Origin: JAVWJP01 sp036638975
GTDB lineage: Bacteria > Bacillota > Clostridia > Oscillospirales > Ruminococcaceae
Reading direction: 5' to 3'
DNA: 64,000 nucleotides
Assembly (NCBI GenBank): GCA_036638975.1
Contig: JAVWJP010000008.1
Coordinates: 1-64,000 of the forward strand
Shown: positions 41,098 through 50,442 of the stretch, piece by piece
How positions within the stretch are numbered: position 1 is the stretch's first letter
Layout: each line of letters opens with the position of its first letter
Notes under the pieces: model-generated
What the model was told of the DNA's origin: nothing
Database searches by the model: none
The model's input: only the letters and a program-made list of their open reading frames with translations
Position numbers and translations under genes: made by a program

Positions 41098-42123
41098 ATG
41101 GAAACAAAAGAACTTGTAAAACAGCTCTCGCAGGCAGTTGGGGTTTCGGGCGCCGAAAACAACGCGGCACAGCTTGCGGTAAATACACTGGCACCGCTGG
41201 GCGCTGCTTATATAGACACTTTGGGTAGTGTAATATGTAATATTCAGCCGCAAAACGAAAGCAAAAGGCACTATATGCTTGATGCTCATATAGACGAAAT
41301 AGGCATGATAGTTACAGGTATAACCGAGGACGGCTTTTTAAGGCTTGGCTCTGTGGGCGGGCTTGACCGCCGTCTGCTGCTTGCCTCAGAGCTTACAGTG
41401 CATGGTAAAAAGCCGCTTTTGGGCATAGTGTGCTCTACCCCGCCGCATTTACAGGGCGAGGGCGAAAAAAAGAACCCTAAGCTTGACGAGATATTTATAG
41501 ACATAGGCATGGGGCACGATGCCGCCGCCGAAGCTGTGAGCCTCGGTGACAGAATAACCTTTAAAAGTTGTTTTTGCGAAATGCCGGACGGCTGTGTTAC
41601 GGGCAAGGCGCTTGACGACCGCGCGGGCTGTGCTGCCGTAATAAAAGCGGCGGAGATGCTGAAGAAAAAAGGTTTAAGCTGCGGGCTTACTGTGACGCTT
41701 ACAGTGCAGGAGGAAACAGGCGCGGCGGGCGCAAAAACTGCTGCATTTGCCGTGTCGCCCACACACTGCTTTACTGTGGACGTAAGCTTTGCCCACACAC
41801 CGGACGCAAAGCCTGAAAAATGCGGAGAGCTGGGCAAGGGACCTATGATAGGCATTGCACCGATATTGTCGCAGGCTTTAAGCCAAAGGCTTATAGAAAC
41901 CGCCAAAACCAAAAAAATACCTTTTCAGCTTGAGGTTATGGGCGGCAGCACCGGCACAAATGCCGACGCTATAGCGGCAAGCGGTGCGGGGGTTATAACG
42001 GCGCTTGTGTCTGTCCCTCAAAGGTATATGCACACGCCCACAGAAAAAGTTTGTATAAAAGATATAGACGACACTGCACGGCTTATTGCCGAAACAATAA
42101 TAGAGCTGGAGGCGTCGGTATGA
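41098..42123 (+). CDS. M42-family metallo-aminopeptidase, copy 1
   Basis: 341-residue dinuclear metallopeptidase of the M42/FrvX type. Metal ligands and catalytic acids are recognisable: DAHIDEIGMI near 62-71, KALDDRAGC with the bridging Asp, QEETGAAGA with the general-base Glu pair, and VDVSFAHTPD. The family makes large cytoplasmic aminopeptidase complexes. The ATG at 41098 has CGGAGA upstream; an in-frame ATG at 41074 is weaker. Its TGA overlaps the ATG of copy 2 (ATGA). Confidence 0.92.
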   Translation: METKELVKQLSQAVGVSGAENNAAQLAVNTLAPLGAAYIDTLGSVICNIQPQNESKRHYMLDAHIDEIGMIVTGITEDGFLRLGSVGGLDRRLLLASELTVHGKKPLLGIVCSTPPHLQGEGEKKNPKLDEIFIDIGMGHDAAAEAVSLGDRITFKSCFCEMPDGCVTGKALDDRAGCAAVIKAAEMLKKKGLSCGLTVTLTVQEETGAAGAKTAAFAVSPTHCFTVDVSFAHTPDAKPEKCGELGKGPMIGIAPILSQALSQRLIETAKTKKIPFQLEVMGGSTGTNADAIAASGAGVITALVSVPQRYMHTPTEKVCIKDIDDTARLIAETIIELEASV

Positions 42124-43139
42124 CAGAGCTTATAAGGCGGCTTTCGCTTTTGCGTGGGGTTTCGGGTGACGAGGGTGCTGTGGCACAGGCTATTACGGAA
42201 GAAATAAAAGCCTGCTGCGACTACAGCATTGATAATTTGGGGAATATTATAGCCTTTAAAAAAGGCAAAAAACCTGCACCAAAAAAGCTTATGCTTGCCG
42301 CGCATATGGACGAGGTTGGCTTTATTGTGACATATATTACCGAAAAAGGCTTTTTGCGTTTTGCCGCGGTGGGCGGTATAGACGGGCGAGTTGTGGCGGG
42401 TAAGGCTGTGCTGGTGGGCAAAAAAGCTGTCTATGGGGTAATAGGAGAACGTGCAACGCATATGGTAGAAAGCACCGACAAGGACAAGGTGCCCGAAACC
42501 GAGGCTTTATTTATAGACATTGGCGCGGGCAGCCGTGAGGAAGCCGAAAAAATGGTGTCAGTCGGTGACAGAGCCGTCTATGCCTCAGATTTTGCAGAGT
42601 TTGGCGAGGGCTTTATGAAGGGGCGCGCACTGGACGACCGCGCAGGCTGTGCCGTGCTTATAGAGCTTATTAAAAGCGAGCTTTTGTATGACACATATTT
42701 TGCATTTACCGTGCAGGAGGAGACTGGCACAGTGGGTGCAAAGGCGGCGGCTTTTGCAGTAAAGCCGGATATTTCTTTGGTTATAGAAGCTACAACGGCG
42801 GCGGATATTGCAGGAGTGCCGAAGGACAGGCAGGTGTGCCGTCTGGGCGCGGGCGCGGTAATTGGTTTTATGGACAGAGCTACTGTTTATGACAGCACGC
42901 TTTATAATATTGCGCTTGACACAGCAAAAAAATGCGGTATTGCTGCACAAAGCAAAGAGGGCGTTTTTGGCGGTAACGATTCCCGCTCTATACAGTCCTC
43001 TTGTGCAGGGGTGCGGTGTCTGGCTGTTTCTATGCCGTGCCGCTACCTCCATTCACCATCTTGCGTCTTAAAAATAAGCGACATAGAAGCTACATTTGCT
43101 CTTGCAAAGGAGCTTTGCACAGAGGTATATAATGCTTAA
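42120..43139 (+). CDS. M42-family metallo-aminopeptidase, copy 2
   Basis: 339 residues, the same family as the preceding gene but clearly diverged. It has AAHMDEVGFI near 60-69, RALDDRAGC, QEETGTVGA and IEATTAAD in the same order. The start overlaps the end of copy 1, and its own end overlaps the next acetyltransferase gene, so three products are translationally linked. The pair may form homo- or hetero-oligomeric shells; that is inference from related multi-subunit M42 systems in archaea. Confidence 0.92.
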   Translation: MTELIRRLSLLRGVSGDEGAVAQAITEEIKACCDYSIDNLGNIIAFKKGKKPAPKKLMLAAHMDEVGFIVTYITEKGFLRFAAVGGIDGRVVAGKAVLVGKKAVYGVIGERATHMVESTDKDKVPETEALFIDIGAGSREEAEKMVSVGDRAVYASDFAEFGEGFMKGRALDDRAGCAVLIELIKSELLYDTYFAFTVQEETGTVGAKAAAFAVKPDISLVIEATTAADIAGVPKDRQVCRLGAGAVIGFMDRATVYDSTLYNIALDTAKKCGIAAQSKEGVFGGNDSRSIQSSCAGVRCLAVSMPCRYLHSPSCVLKISDIEATFALAKELCTEVYNA

Positions 43140-43857
43140 ACTGTGCGGCAGCCTTGCCGAGAGCGAGAGCGTTTATAATGCAAGGATTTATACAAGCCTT
43201 GCGGCGTACGGTGCTTTGCCAAACCCTCCCCTGCTTTACGAAAATGAGAGGGGCGAGAGGGCGCTTCTTTGCGGCGGCGTTTTAACCCTTGACGGCACAG
43301 GCTTTGATAAGTGCGAATTGCGTGAGTTTGTAAAGCTGTGTGGTTGTAAAAAGCTTATTTGTGCGGCAGAAACGGCAGAGGGGCTTGCAAATGCGGAAGA
43401 TACGGTTTTTTGTACCGTTATGCGTTTTGCGGGTGCTGTACAGCCGCAGTGCGACGACAGCGTGTGTATACAGCCGCGTTTAGACGATATTTACGGGCTT
43501 TTGTGTCTTGCCTTTGATAATATGCAGAGCATTGGCTTTGAAGACTGGTACAGCGATATTTCTCTTAAAATACGCCGCGGGCTTGCGTGTAGCTATGCCA
43601 TATACGAGGACGGAGTGCTTTGTGCATCGGCGGGGGTCAACTACCAAAACAGCAAAACCATTGTCATAGGCTCGGTAGCAACGGCAAAGCTTTGCCGCGG
43701 GCGCGGGCTTGCCACAAGGCTTGTAAACACGCTTATTGCGCGTGAGGCACAGGGCAGAGCAGTACAAATTGTTTGTAAAAACGCCGTGGCTATGCGCCTT
43801 TACATAAAACTGGGCTTTGTCCCAATAGGCGTATATGCCGAAATAAACTATATATAA
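43132..43857 (+). CDS. GNAT-family acetyltransferase with a distinct N-terminal half
   Basis: 241 residues. The C-terminal half contains the acetyl-CoA site CRGRGLATRLVNTLIAREA near 182-200, then CKNAVAMRLYIKLGFVPIG. The N-terminal 110 residues lack a domain I can name and may be an additional degenerate GNAT fold. Its ATG overlaps the stop of the second M42 gene. Substrate unknown; the coupling suggests a link to peptides or amino acids. Confidence 0.82.
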   Translation: MLKLCGSLAESESVYNARIYTSLAAYGALPNPPLLYENERGERALLCGGVLTLDGTGFDKCELREFVKLCGCKKLICAAETAEGLANAEDTVFCTVMRFAGAVQPQCDDSVCIQPRLDDIYGLLCLAFDNMQSIGFEDWYSDISLKIRRGLACSYAIYEDGVLCASAGVNYQNSKTIVIGSVATAKLCRGRGLATRLVNTLIAREAQGRAVQIVCKNAVAMRLYIKLGFVPIGVYAEINYI

Positions 43858-43870
43858 GGGGTAAAATAAA

Positions 43871-45127
43871 GTGACAGAGCAAAACTTTTTTGACATAGAC
43901 AAAAAGCTTATGGATATTGCACAGCAGGCAGAGCAGGATTGCGCACTGCATTTTGCAGAGCTTGACAAAACTGCCGAATACAACGGGCTTAAAGTGCTGG
44001 CGGCTTTTCATAAGCTGGGTGTAAGCGAAACTCATTTTGCGGCGAGCACAGGCTATGGCTACGGTGACAGGGGGCGCGAGGTACTGGACGCGGTGTTTGC
44101 CGAAATTACAGGCAGCGAGGACGCCTTGGTGCGGCACAACTTTGTTTCGGGCACACACGCGCTTACCACGGCGCTTTTTGGTGTTTTGCGCCCGCACGAC
44201 ATTTTGCTATCGGTTGCAGGCTCGCCCTATGACACCATGGAGGAGGTTATAGGCATACGCGGGGAGGGAGCGGGCTCGCTGCGCGATTTTGGCGTGGAGT
44301 ACCGCCGGTTAGAGCTTTTGCAGGACGGCTCTGTAGACTGCGAGGGCTTAAAAACAGCGGCAAAGGGCGTAAAGGTTGCTTACATACAGCGCTCGCGCGG
44401 GTATGCCCTGCGCCCGTCGCTTAATATTGCCGCGATAGAAAAAATATGCGGTATTGTGCGCAGTGTAAACCCCAAAGCTGTCATTATGGTTGACAACTGT
44501 TACGGCGAATTTGTTGAAAAAAAAGAGCCTACACAGGCTGGGGCAGATATTATTGTGGGCTCGCTTATAAAAAATGCGGGCGGAGGAATTGCAAAGACAG
44601 GTGGGTATATTGCGGGTAAAAAAGCTTTGGTAGAGCTTTGTGCTTACCGCCTTACCTCGCCCGGCATGGGCAAGGAGGTTGGCTGTACACTGGGACAGAC
44701 CCGCGATATGCTTATGGGGCTTTTCTTTGCGCCAGATGTAGTTGCAAACGCCTTAAAAACCGCTGTTTTTGCCGCCGCGCTTTTTGAGCGGCTGGGTTAC
44801 GAGGTTTACCCGCGCTGTACACAGCCGCGCACAGATATTATACAGGCGATTACACTGGGGACGGCGCAAAAGCTTGTGGCATTTTGCCGTGGAATACAAA
44901 AGGGTTCGCCCATAGACAGCTTTGTTACGCCGGAGCCATGGGAAATGCCCGGCTACGAAAGCCCTGTTGTAATGGCGGCGGGTGCTTTTACGGCAGGTGC
45001 GTCCATAGAGCTTTCTGCCGACGGACCTCTGCGCGAGCCGTATGCGGCATGGCTTCAGGGTGGGCTTACATACACAAGCGGCAAACTGGGTGTACTGCTT
45101 GCCGCACAGGAGCTGGGCGGAATTTAA
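43871..45127 (+). CDS. PLP-dependent enzyme of the aluminium-resistance / methionine gamma-lyase-like family
   Basis: 418 residues. PLP-fold landmarks: FVSGTHALTTALFGVL near 95-110, SVAGSPYDTMEEVIG, VMVDNCYGEFV-like IMVDNCYGEF with the PLP Asp, and the Schiff-base Lys in SLIKNAGGGIAKTGGY near 235. Homologues (YnbB in Bacillus) are annotated after an aluminium-resistance phenotype; the actual reaction is likely C-S lyase-like but unproven. GTG start with AAGGGG upstream. Confidence 0.88.
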   Translation: MTEQNFFDIDKKLMDIAQQAEQDCALHFAELDKTAEYNGLKVLAAFHKLGVSETHFAASTGYGYGDRGREVLDAVFAEITGSEDALVRHNFVSGTHALTTALFGVLRPHDILLSVAGSPYDTMEEVIGIRGEGAGSLRDFGVEYRRLELLQDGSVDCEGLKTAAKGVKVAYIQRSRGYALRPSLNIAAIEKICGIVRSVNPKAVIMVDNCYGEFVEKKEPTQAGADIIVGSLIKNAGGGIAKTGGYIAGKKALVELCAYRLTSPGMGKEVGCTLGQTRDMLMGLFFAPDVVANALKTAVFAAALFERLGYEVYPRCTQPRTDIIQAITLGTAQKLVAFCRGIQKGSPIDSFVTPEPWEMPGYESPVVMAAGAFTAGASIELSADGPLREPYAAWLQGGLTYTSGKLGVLLAAQELGGI

Positions 45128-45237
45128 CAAATACATTTGTACTGTACAGCAAGTAAAAACAGTGGGGACGAGTAAAATGCGCAGCTTTAAAAAATGGTGA
45201 AAATAAGTAAAAATGTAAGGCGAAAAGGGGAAGCTTT

Positions 45238-47376
45238 ATGATTCGTCCGCTTGCGGCGGTGGGTTTTACGTATGTTTTTGCAGCAATGCTTGCGGTGTGC
45301 TTTTCGTTTGAGGTTTGCTTTTTTATTGCCGCGGTGTTTGGCTTTTTCTCCCTTTTGGCATCGTTTTCTAACCACAGGGCAAGGCATAGCGTCATGGTTG
45401 TTTTTTTAGCGGCGGGTGTAAGCTTTGCCGTAACAGGTTTTTACACACTTTTTAAAATAGAACCTCAGCGCGAGCTTTCAGGGCAAAAGATAACCATAAG
45501 CGGAGAAATTTTGCGTGTAACAGGCGCTAACTCGGTTGAGCTAAGGCAGGCGGACGGCGCTGTAATTGCGGTTTCGTCGCGCGAGGTACTTGATGTGCAC
45601 CGTGGCGACAGCTTTGCGGCTGAGGCAATTATTTCGCGCTATGAGCGTGGCGGTCTTAGCTCATATGACACCCAAAGGGCAAAGCTTATACCACTGCGCG
45701 GCTTTGTCGCGGGTGAATACACAGCAGCTCCTCCGCCAAAAAACTCGGCTAAGGCTTTGCTTGGAAGCATTAGAGAGGGTATGCTGCAACATCTAAGGGT
45801 GCGCTTACCGCTTTATCAGGGCGATATTTTGGCGGCTATGCTTTTGGGAGAAAAGCAGCTTGTACCAAAAGAGGTAAAAAACGATTTTTCACTAAGCGGT
45901 ATTTCGCATATTTTGGCAATATCAGGCTTCCATCTTGCCGTTATAGCCGCATTTTTGGGGCTTATATTTCACACACTGCTTATTCCGCCGCGCATTGCTG
46001 CGGTTTTACAAGCGGCGTGTGTTTTTTGTTATATGGCGCTTGTGGGCTTTTCGCCTTCGGTAATAAGAGCGGGCGTTATGATAATTATATCGCTTTTTGG
46101 AGTTTTTGCAGGGCGCAAGGCAGACAGCTTAACCTCACTTGCGGCGGCGGGTCTTATAATTTGCGTGTTAAACCCGATTTCGGCGGCAGATGTAAGCTTT
46201 AAGCTTTCGTTTTTGGCAACGCTTGGTATAACTGTAGCTGCAAAGCCGCTTTATGCGGTGCTAGCAGGTAGGTTTTTGACTAAACGGGCTGTAAAAGTAA
46301 AAAAGGCGGTGCTTTCGTCTTGCAGTGTTACGCTGTGCGCCACGGCTTTTACATTGCCTGTGACAATATTAAGCTTTGGACAGGTAGCACTTTACGCCCC
46401 TGTCACAAATATTTTAATAGCACCTTTTTTGCCTGTGGCAATGATATGCGGCTTTATCGCGGCTGTGCTGGGTGCGCTTCCTGTTGTCTGCTTTGCGGCT
46501 GCACCTTTTGCTTTTACTGCGGGGCTTGCAGTAACGGCAATATCAGCGGCAGCAAAATTTATAGGCGGGCTGCCATTTGCAAGCTTACCCGCAAATGCCG
46601 GCTTTGTAGGCCTGTGGCTGGCGGGCTCTGCCGTGCTTGTTTCTGCCGCCTGTGTGCACCGCACACGCAAAAAAGCCGTTGTCTGCACAATGCTTTGTTT
46701 AATATCGTTGTTTTTTGGCATAAGCTCTTACCAAATTTCTATGCGAGCTGCGGCAATTGTTACAAGCTTTGCCACAAAAAACTCTGTGGCGCAGGTTATT
46801 ATAAAGGATAATTGTGCTGTAGTTATAGGTGATATAAATACAAAAGCCGATGTTTATGCAGTAAACCGTGTATTAAAGCGCAGCCGTATAGAAAAGATAA
46901 CGCTACTGGCAATTGCGCCTGTGCGGGGCAGACGCAGCGGTGCGGTAAGCAGCTTGTTTACAGACTACAAGGTTGAGGCCGCCGTTACAGATTTTAGTGA
47001 CACAAACGACGAGCTACTGGTAAGCTCACTTAAAAAAGCCGCAGAAGTATACGACTGGGGCAATATTGAAGCCGAGTTTTGGGGCGGCGACGGGCTTATG
47101 ATATCGGGTGAAACAATTTGTCTGAAAATAGGCGGTATAAAAGATTTTATTCTAAATGGAAAATGTGATATAATAGTAGATGTAAAGAGCCACGGCGACT
47201 GTAATGTTGCTGTGTTTGCCGGTGCACTGCCCAAAAATATAAGCAAGCTGCGCTGTGACATAATTATAGCAGATGCGGGCTACAGAGGCGGTTTTGCAGA
47301 GCATACGGCGGTGTTTACAGACGATATGCCCGAGGTAAGCTATGTTATAAAAAACGGCGGGATAAAGCTTTTGTAA
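45238..47376 (+). CDS. comEC: ComEC/Rec2 DNA-uptake channel with degenerate C-terminal domain
   Basis: 712-residue membrane protein. The N-terminal part has two helices, then an OB-like DUF4131 region (KITISGEILRVTG). The competence domain follows, with LLGEKQLVPKEVKNDFSLSGISHILAISGFHLAVI near 200-235 and about eight membrane segments to about 505. The final 200 residues occupy the place of the metallo-beta-lactamase domain. They lack the H-x-H-x-D-H motif and have no D-x-G-Q-G-D strand, so metal catalysis looks impossible. The channel would admit single-stranded DNA. No comEA is beside it. Confidence 0.9.
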   Translation: MIRPLAAVGFTYVFAAMLAVCFSFEVCFFIAAVFGFFSLLASFSNHRARHSVMVVFLAAGVSFAVTGFYTLFKIEPQRELSGQKITISGEILRVTGANSVELRQADGAVIAVSSREVLDVHRGDSFAAEAIISRYERGGLSSYDTQRAKLIPLRGFVAGEYTAAPPPKNSAKALLGSIREGMLQHLRVRLPLYQGDILAAMLLGEKQLVPKEVKNDFSLSGISHILAISGFHLAVIAAFLGLIFHTLLIPPRIAAVLQAACVFCYMALVGFSPSVIRAGVMIIISLFGVFAGRKADSLTSLAAAGLIICVLNPISAADVSFKLSFLATLGITVAAKPLYAVLAGRFLTKRAVKVKKAVLSSCSVTLCATAFTLPVTILSFGQVALYAPVTNILIAPFLPVAMICGFIAAVLGALPVVCFAAAPFAFTAGLAVTAISAAAKFIGGLPFASLPANAGFVGLWLAGSAVLVSAACVHRTRKKAVVCTMLCLISLFFGISSYQISMRAAAIVTSFATKNSVAQVIIKDNCAVVIGDINTKADVYAVNRVLKRSRIEKITLLAIAPVRGRRSGAVSSLFTDYKVEAAVTDFSDTNDELLVSSLKKAAEVYDWGNIEAEFWGGDGLMISGETICLKIGGIKDFILNGKCDIIVDVKSHGDCNVAVFAGALPKNISKLRCDIIIADAGYRGGFAEHTAVFTDDMPEVSYVIKNGGIKLL

Positions 47377-47394
47377 AATAAGGAGGCGGCGCAC

Positions 47395-48444
47395 ATGATA
47401 TATAAAACCGAGGCGGATTTTGCGGCAAAGCTAAAGAATTATACGCCGCATGGGGTCTATTTTTTGTATGGTGCGCAAAACTATTTAAAAAAGCTGTATA
47501 CCAAAAAAATTATAGATAAAACGGTAGAGCCTTCCTTTGCCGACTTTAACCTAACCCGCTTTGACGGCGGAGCTGCGGGGCTAGATGAAATATCGGACGC
47601 AGTGGAGGCACTGCCCATGATGGCGGCACAGAAGTGCGTGGTGGTAAGCGACCTTGATGTTGCAAAGCTGTCTACGGGCGAAAGCGACAAGCTTAAAGAG
47701 CTGCTTGCCTCGCCACCGGACAGCACCGTGCTTATATTTACAACAAGCGATGTCATTGTGGACAGCAAAAAAAGTGCAAAATGGCGCGCATTTATAAAGC
47801 AAATTGATGCGGTGGGGGCGGCGGTGGAGCTTGGAGCGCGTGCCGCCGGCGACACAAACCGCTTTATAAAGGCAATTGCCGAAAAAAACGGCTGTAAAAT
47901 AAGCACCGATAATTGCTATTATTTAACTGCGCGTTGCGGGGACGATATGCAGGCGCTTCAAAACGAAGTAAATAAGCTTTGTGCGTACAAGGGCGTGGGC
48001 GAGCTGACAAAGGGCGATATTAATCTTTGTGCCATACCGCTTTTGGACGCAAGCGTTTTCGATTTATCAAAGCTTATATTAAAGGGAGATTACCAAAATA
48101 CAATGCAAAGCCTGGGCGAGCTTTTGTCAATGCGTGAGGAGCCTGTTATGATATTGGGGGCGCTTTCGGCAAGCTTTATAGACCTTTACCGCGCGCGTGT
48201 GGCGCGTGCAGACGGTAAAACGGCGGCAGATTTAACAGCGCTTTTTGCAGCATACAAGGGCAAGGAATGGCGGGTAAAAAACGCTATGCGCGACTGTGAG
48301 CGCTTTACGGTACAGCAGCTTTGCGCGGCGCTTTCGCTTTTGGCAGATGCCGATTACAGGCTTAAAAGCAGCAGAACAGACTCTGTTATAATACTTGAAG
48401 AAGCCATAACAAGAATATTTACAGAGTGCATAAGGGGTTATTAG
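47395..48444 (+). CDS. holA: DNA polymerase III delta subunit
   Basis: Clamp-loader wrench subunit that opens DnaN rings. 349 residues. It starts with HGVYFLYGAQNYLKKLYTKKI-type HolA sequence near 17-37 and has the central ALPMMAAQKCVVVSDLD strand and LILKGDYQNTMQSLGELLSMREEPVMILGAL near 222-252, a strong HolA hallmark. AAGGAGG before ATG. In many Firmicutes holA follows comEC, as here. Confidence 0.94.
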   Translation: MIYKTEADFAAKLKNYTPHGVYFLYGAQNYLKKLYTKKIIDKTVEPSFADFNLTRFDGGAAGLDEISDAVEALPMMAAQKCVVVSDLDVAKLSTGESDKLKELLASPPDSTVLIFTTSDVIVDSKKSAKWRAFIKQIDAVGAAVELGARAAGDTNRFIKAIAEKNGCKISTDNCYYLTARCGDDMQALQNEVNKLCAYKGVGELTKGDINLCAIPLLDASVFDLSKLILKGDYQNTMQSLGELLSMREEPVMILGALSASFIDLYRARVARADGKTAADLTALFAAYKGKEWRVKNAMRDCERFTVQQLCAALSLLADADYRLKSSRTDSVIILEEAITRIFTECIRGY

Positions 48445-48464
48445 ACAAAAAGGAGAAAAAGATA

Positions 48465-49067
48465 TTGATAAAGCTGCGACAGGCGGTAGTAGTAGAGGGC
48501 AAGTACGATAAAATAAAGCTTGCAGGGCTTTTGGACACAACAATAATAGAAACAGGCGGTTTTCGCATCTTTAAGGACAAAGACAAAGCGGCGCTTTTGC
48601 GTGCTCTTGCAAAAACAGTGGGTTTGGTAATCTTTACCGATTCTGATGCCGCGGGCTTTGCAATACGCGGGCATATAAAGGGCTGTGTAGAGGGCGGTAA
48701 GATATATAATGCGTATATTCCGGAGATATTGGGCAAGGAAAAGCGCAAAAGTGCGCCATCTAAGGCGGGTACCTTAGGCGTAGAGGGTGTGCCCGATGCT
48801 ATTATAACCGCGGCGCTTGAAAAAGCCGGTGTATATGCCGAAAAAGCCCATGGCGGCGGCAAGCATATAACTAAGACGGATTTATTTGAGGACGGGCTTT
48901 CGGGCAGCGAAAACAGCCGCGCATTGCGCCTTGAGCTTTTAAAGCTTTTGGAGCTGCCGCAGTACCTTTCGGCTAATTCTATGCTGGAGGTGCTTAACAC
49001 GCTTTACAGCCCTGACGAATACAAAAGCCTTGTGGGACGGCTTAGGGAAAGGGAGCAGAAGCCTTGA
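48465..49067 (+). CDS. rnmV: Ribonuclease M5
   Basis: TOPRIM nuclease that matures 5S rRNA in Firmicutes. 200 residues from the chosen TTG, which has AGGAG nine bases upstream (the frame itself is open to 48426). The TOPRIM acidic residues are Glu11 in VVVEGKYDK and Asp59/Asp61 in FTDSDAAG. KAGTLGVEGVPD near 107-118 is family-specific. The usual neighbours ksgA and the TatD nuclease gene are absent. The last bases overlap the start of the MBOAT gene. Confidence 0.92.
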   Translation: MIKLRQAVVVEGKYDKIKLAGLLDTTIIETGGFRIFKDKDKAALLRALAKTVGLVIFTDSDAAGFAIRGHIKGCVEGGKIYNAYIPEILGKEKRKSAPSKAGTLGVEGVPDAIITAALEKAGVYAEKAHGGGKHITKTDLFEDGLSGSENSRALRLELLKLLELPQYLSANSMLEVLNTLYSPDEYKSLVGRLREREQKP

Positions 49068-50395
49068 ATTTATACAGCCTTACATTTATATATATGTTTT
49101 TGCCGGCTTCTGTAATATTTTATTATATAATGCCGCGCAAATTAAAAAACACTGTGCTTTTGCTTATATCATTGGCTTTTTATACGCTTGCAGAGCCGCG
49201 TTACCTGCCGCTGCTGCTTTGCTGTGTGCTTTGCGACTATATAGTCTACAGGCTTATGGAAAGCTATGAAGAAAACATCTTACTGCGGCGCGGGCTTATT
49301 TTGTTTGTGCTTTTAAAGGCGGCGGGGCTTGTGGTTTTGCTCTCGTCATTCACACCAAACCGCGAGCTTTGGCGCCCGCTTGGGGTTATGGTCTATGCCG
49401 TGACAAGCTTAGGCTACGGTCTGGACATTTACAGCGGACAAATAAAGCCAGAGCATAATATAATAGATTTTGCGCTGTTTTGTCTTTTCTTTGTCAAACT
49501 CCCCGCAGGCCCGCTTGTGCGTTGGGACGACATGAAGCAGCAGTTAAAAGAGCCTAAAGCCTCGCTTACGCTTGTAAGTGATGGGGTGCTTTTGTACATT
49601 CAGGGGCTTGCAAAAAAAGTTCTGCTGGGTGGCAGTATGACAGCTGTCTACGACAGCCTTGCAAGCTTTCCGCGCATGGGGCAGTCGGTGGTTTCATCGT
49701 GGCTTATGGTGGTGTCGCTTGCCTTTGCCGTTTACTTTAACCTCTCGTCACTTTGCGATATGGCGCGCGGGCTTGGCAAAATGTTCTCTGTAGATTTGCC
49801 GCGAAACTTTTATTACCCGTACCAATCGCGCAATGTGACCGAGTTTGTGGGGCGCTTTAATATAAGCGTTACAAGCTTTTTTTCGGCATATCTGCCAAAA
49901 AGCTGGGTTGATGACAGCGGAAAAGGCTGGCAGCCTGTTTTTGGTCTTGCAGCCGTCACTCTGCTTTGGGGTGCTTGGTTTGGCTTTAAAGTAAACTTTA
50001 TAATATGGGCGCTTTATTTTATTCTGTTTCAGCTATTGGAAAAGCTTTGGTGGGGCAGTTTTTTAAAAAAGCTCCCCACACTTTTAAGCCGCGTATATAC
50101 CTTTGCAGTGGTGCTTATGTCGTTTGTAATATTTGCGGGCAACAGTGTCGAGCAGAGCATAGGCTACTTTAAAACAATGCTTAATATAGGCTATCCTCCG
50201 CTTTACACCGACAAAGCTATGTATATATTTTCAAGCAACTATGTGCTGCTTGCAGTGAGCTTTGTGCTTTGCACAAGCCTTGTAAATATGCTTATGGTAA
50301 AGCTGCGCCGCAGGGTACCCGCGTTTTACAGCCTGCTTATGATAGCTTTAAACACAGGACTACTGCTGGTGACCACAACTTTTTTGGTGGTGTAG
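49064..50395 (+). CDS. MBOAT (AlgI/DltB-like) membrane protein lacking the catalytic histidines
   Basis: 443 residues with 10-12 membrane segments. The AlgI-like framework is clear: GPLVRWDDMKQQL near 149-161, GLAKKVLLGG, YFNLSSLCDMARGLGKMF near 224-241 and LPRNFYYPYQSRNVTEF near 245-261. Where active relatives have an F-W-R-R-W-H-I-S segment this has FVGRFNIS (Asn266). Where they have G-L-W-H-G it has GAWFG (Phe306). Both family histidines are therefore missing, although the fold, length and frame are intact. TTG start overlapping rnmV. Next gene is its expected DHHW-type partner. Confidence 0.82.
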   Translation: MNLYSLTFIYMFLPASVIFYYIMPRKLKNTVLLLISLAFYTLAEPRYLPLLLCCVLCDYIVYRLMESYEENILLRRGLILFVLLKAAGLVVLLSSFTPNRELWRPLGVMVYAVTSLGYGLDIYSGQIKPEHNIIDFALFCLFFVKLPAGPLVRWDDMKQQLKEPKASLTLVSDGVLLYIQGLAKKVLLGGSMTAVYDSLASFPRMGQSVVSSWLMVVSLAFAVYFNLSSLCDMARGLGKMFSVDLPRNFYYPYQSRNVTEFVGRFNISVTSFFSAYLPKSWVDDSGKGWQPVFGLAAVTLLWGAWFGFKVNFIIWALYFILFQLLEKLWWGSFLKKLPTLLSRVYTFAVVLMSFVIFAGNSVEQSIGYFKTMLNIGYPPLYTDKAMYIFSSNYVLLAVSFVLCTSLVNMLMVKLRRRVPAFYSLLMIALNTGLLLVTTTFLVV

Positions 50396-50442
50396 AAGCG
50401 GCAATGTAATTTTAAACAAAAACACAGATAGGAGGAAGTGCA

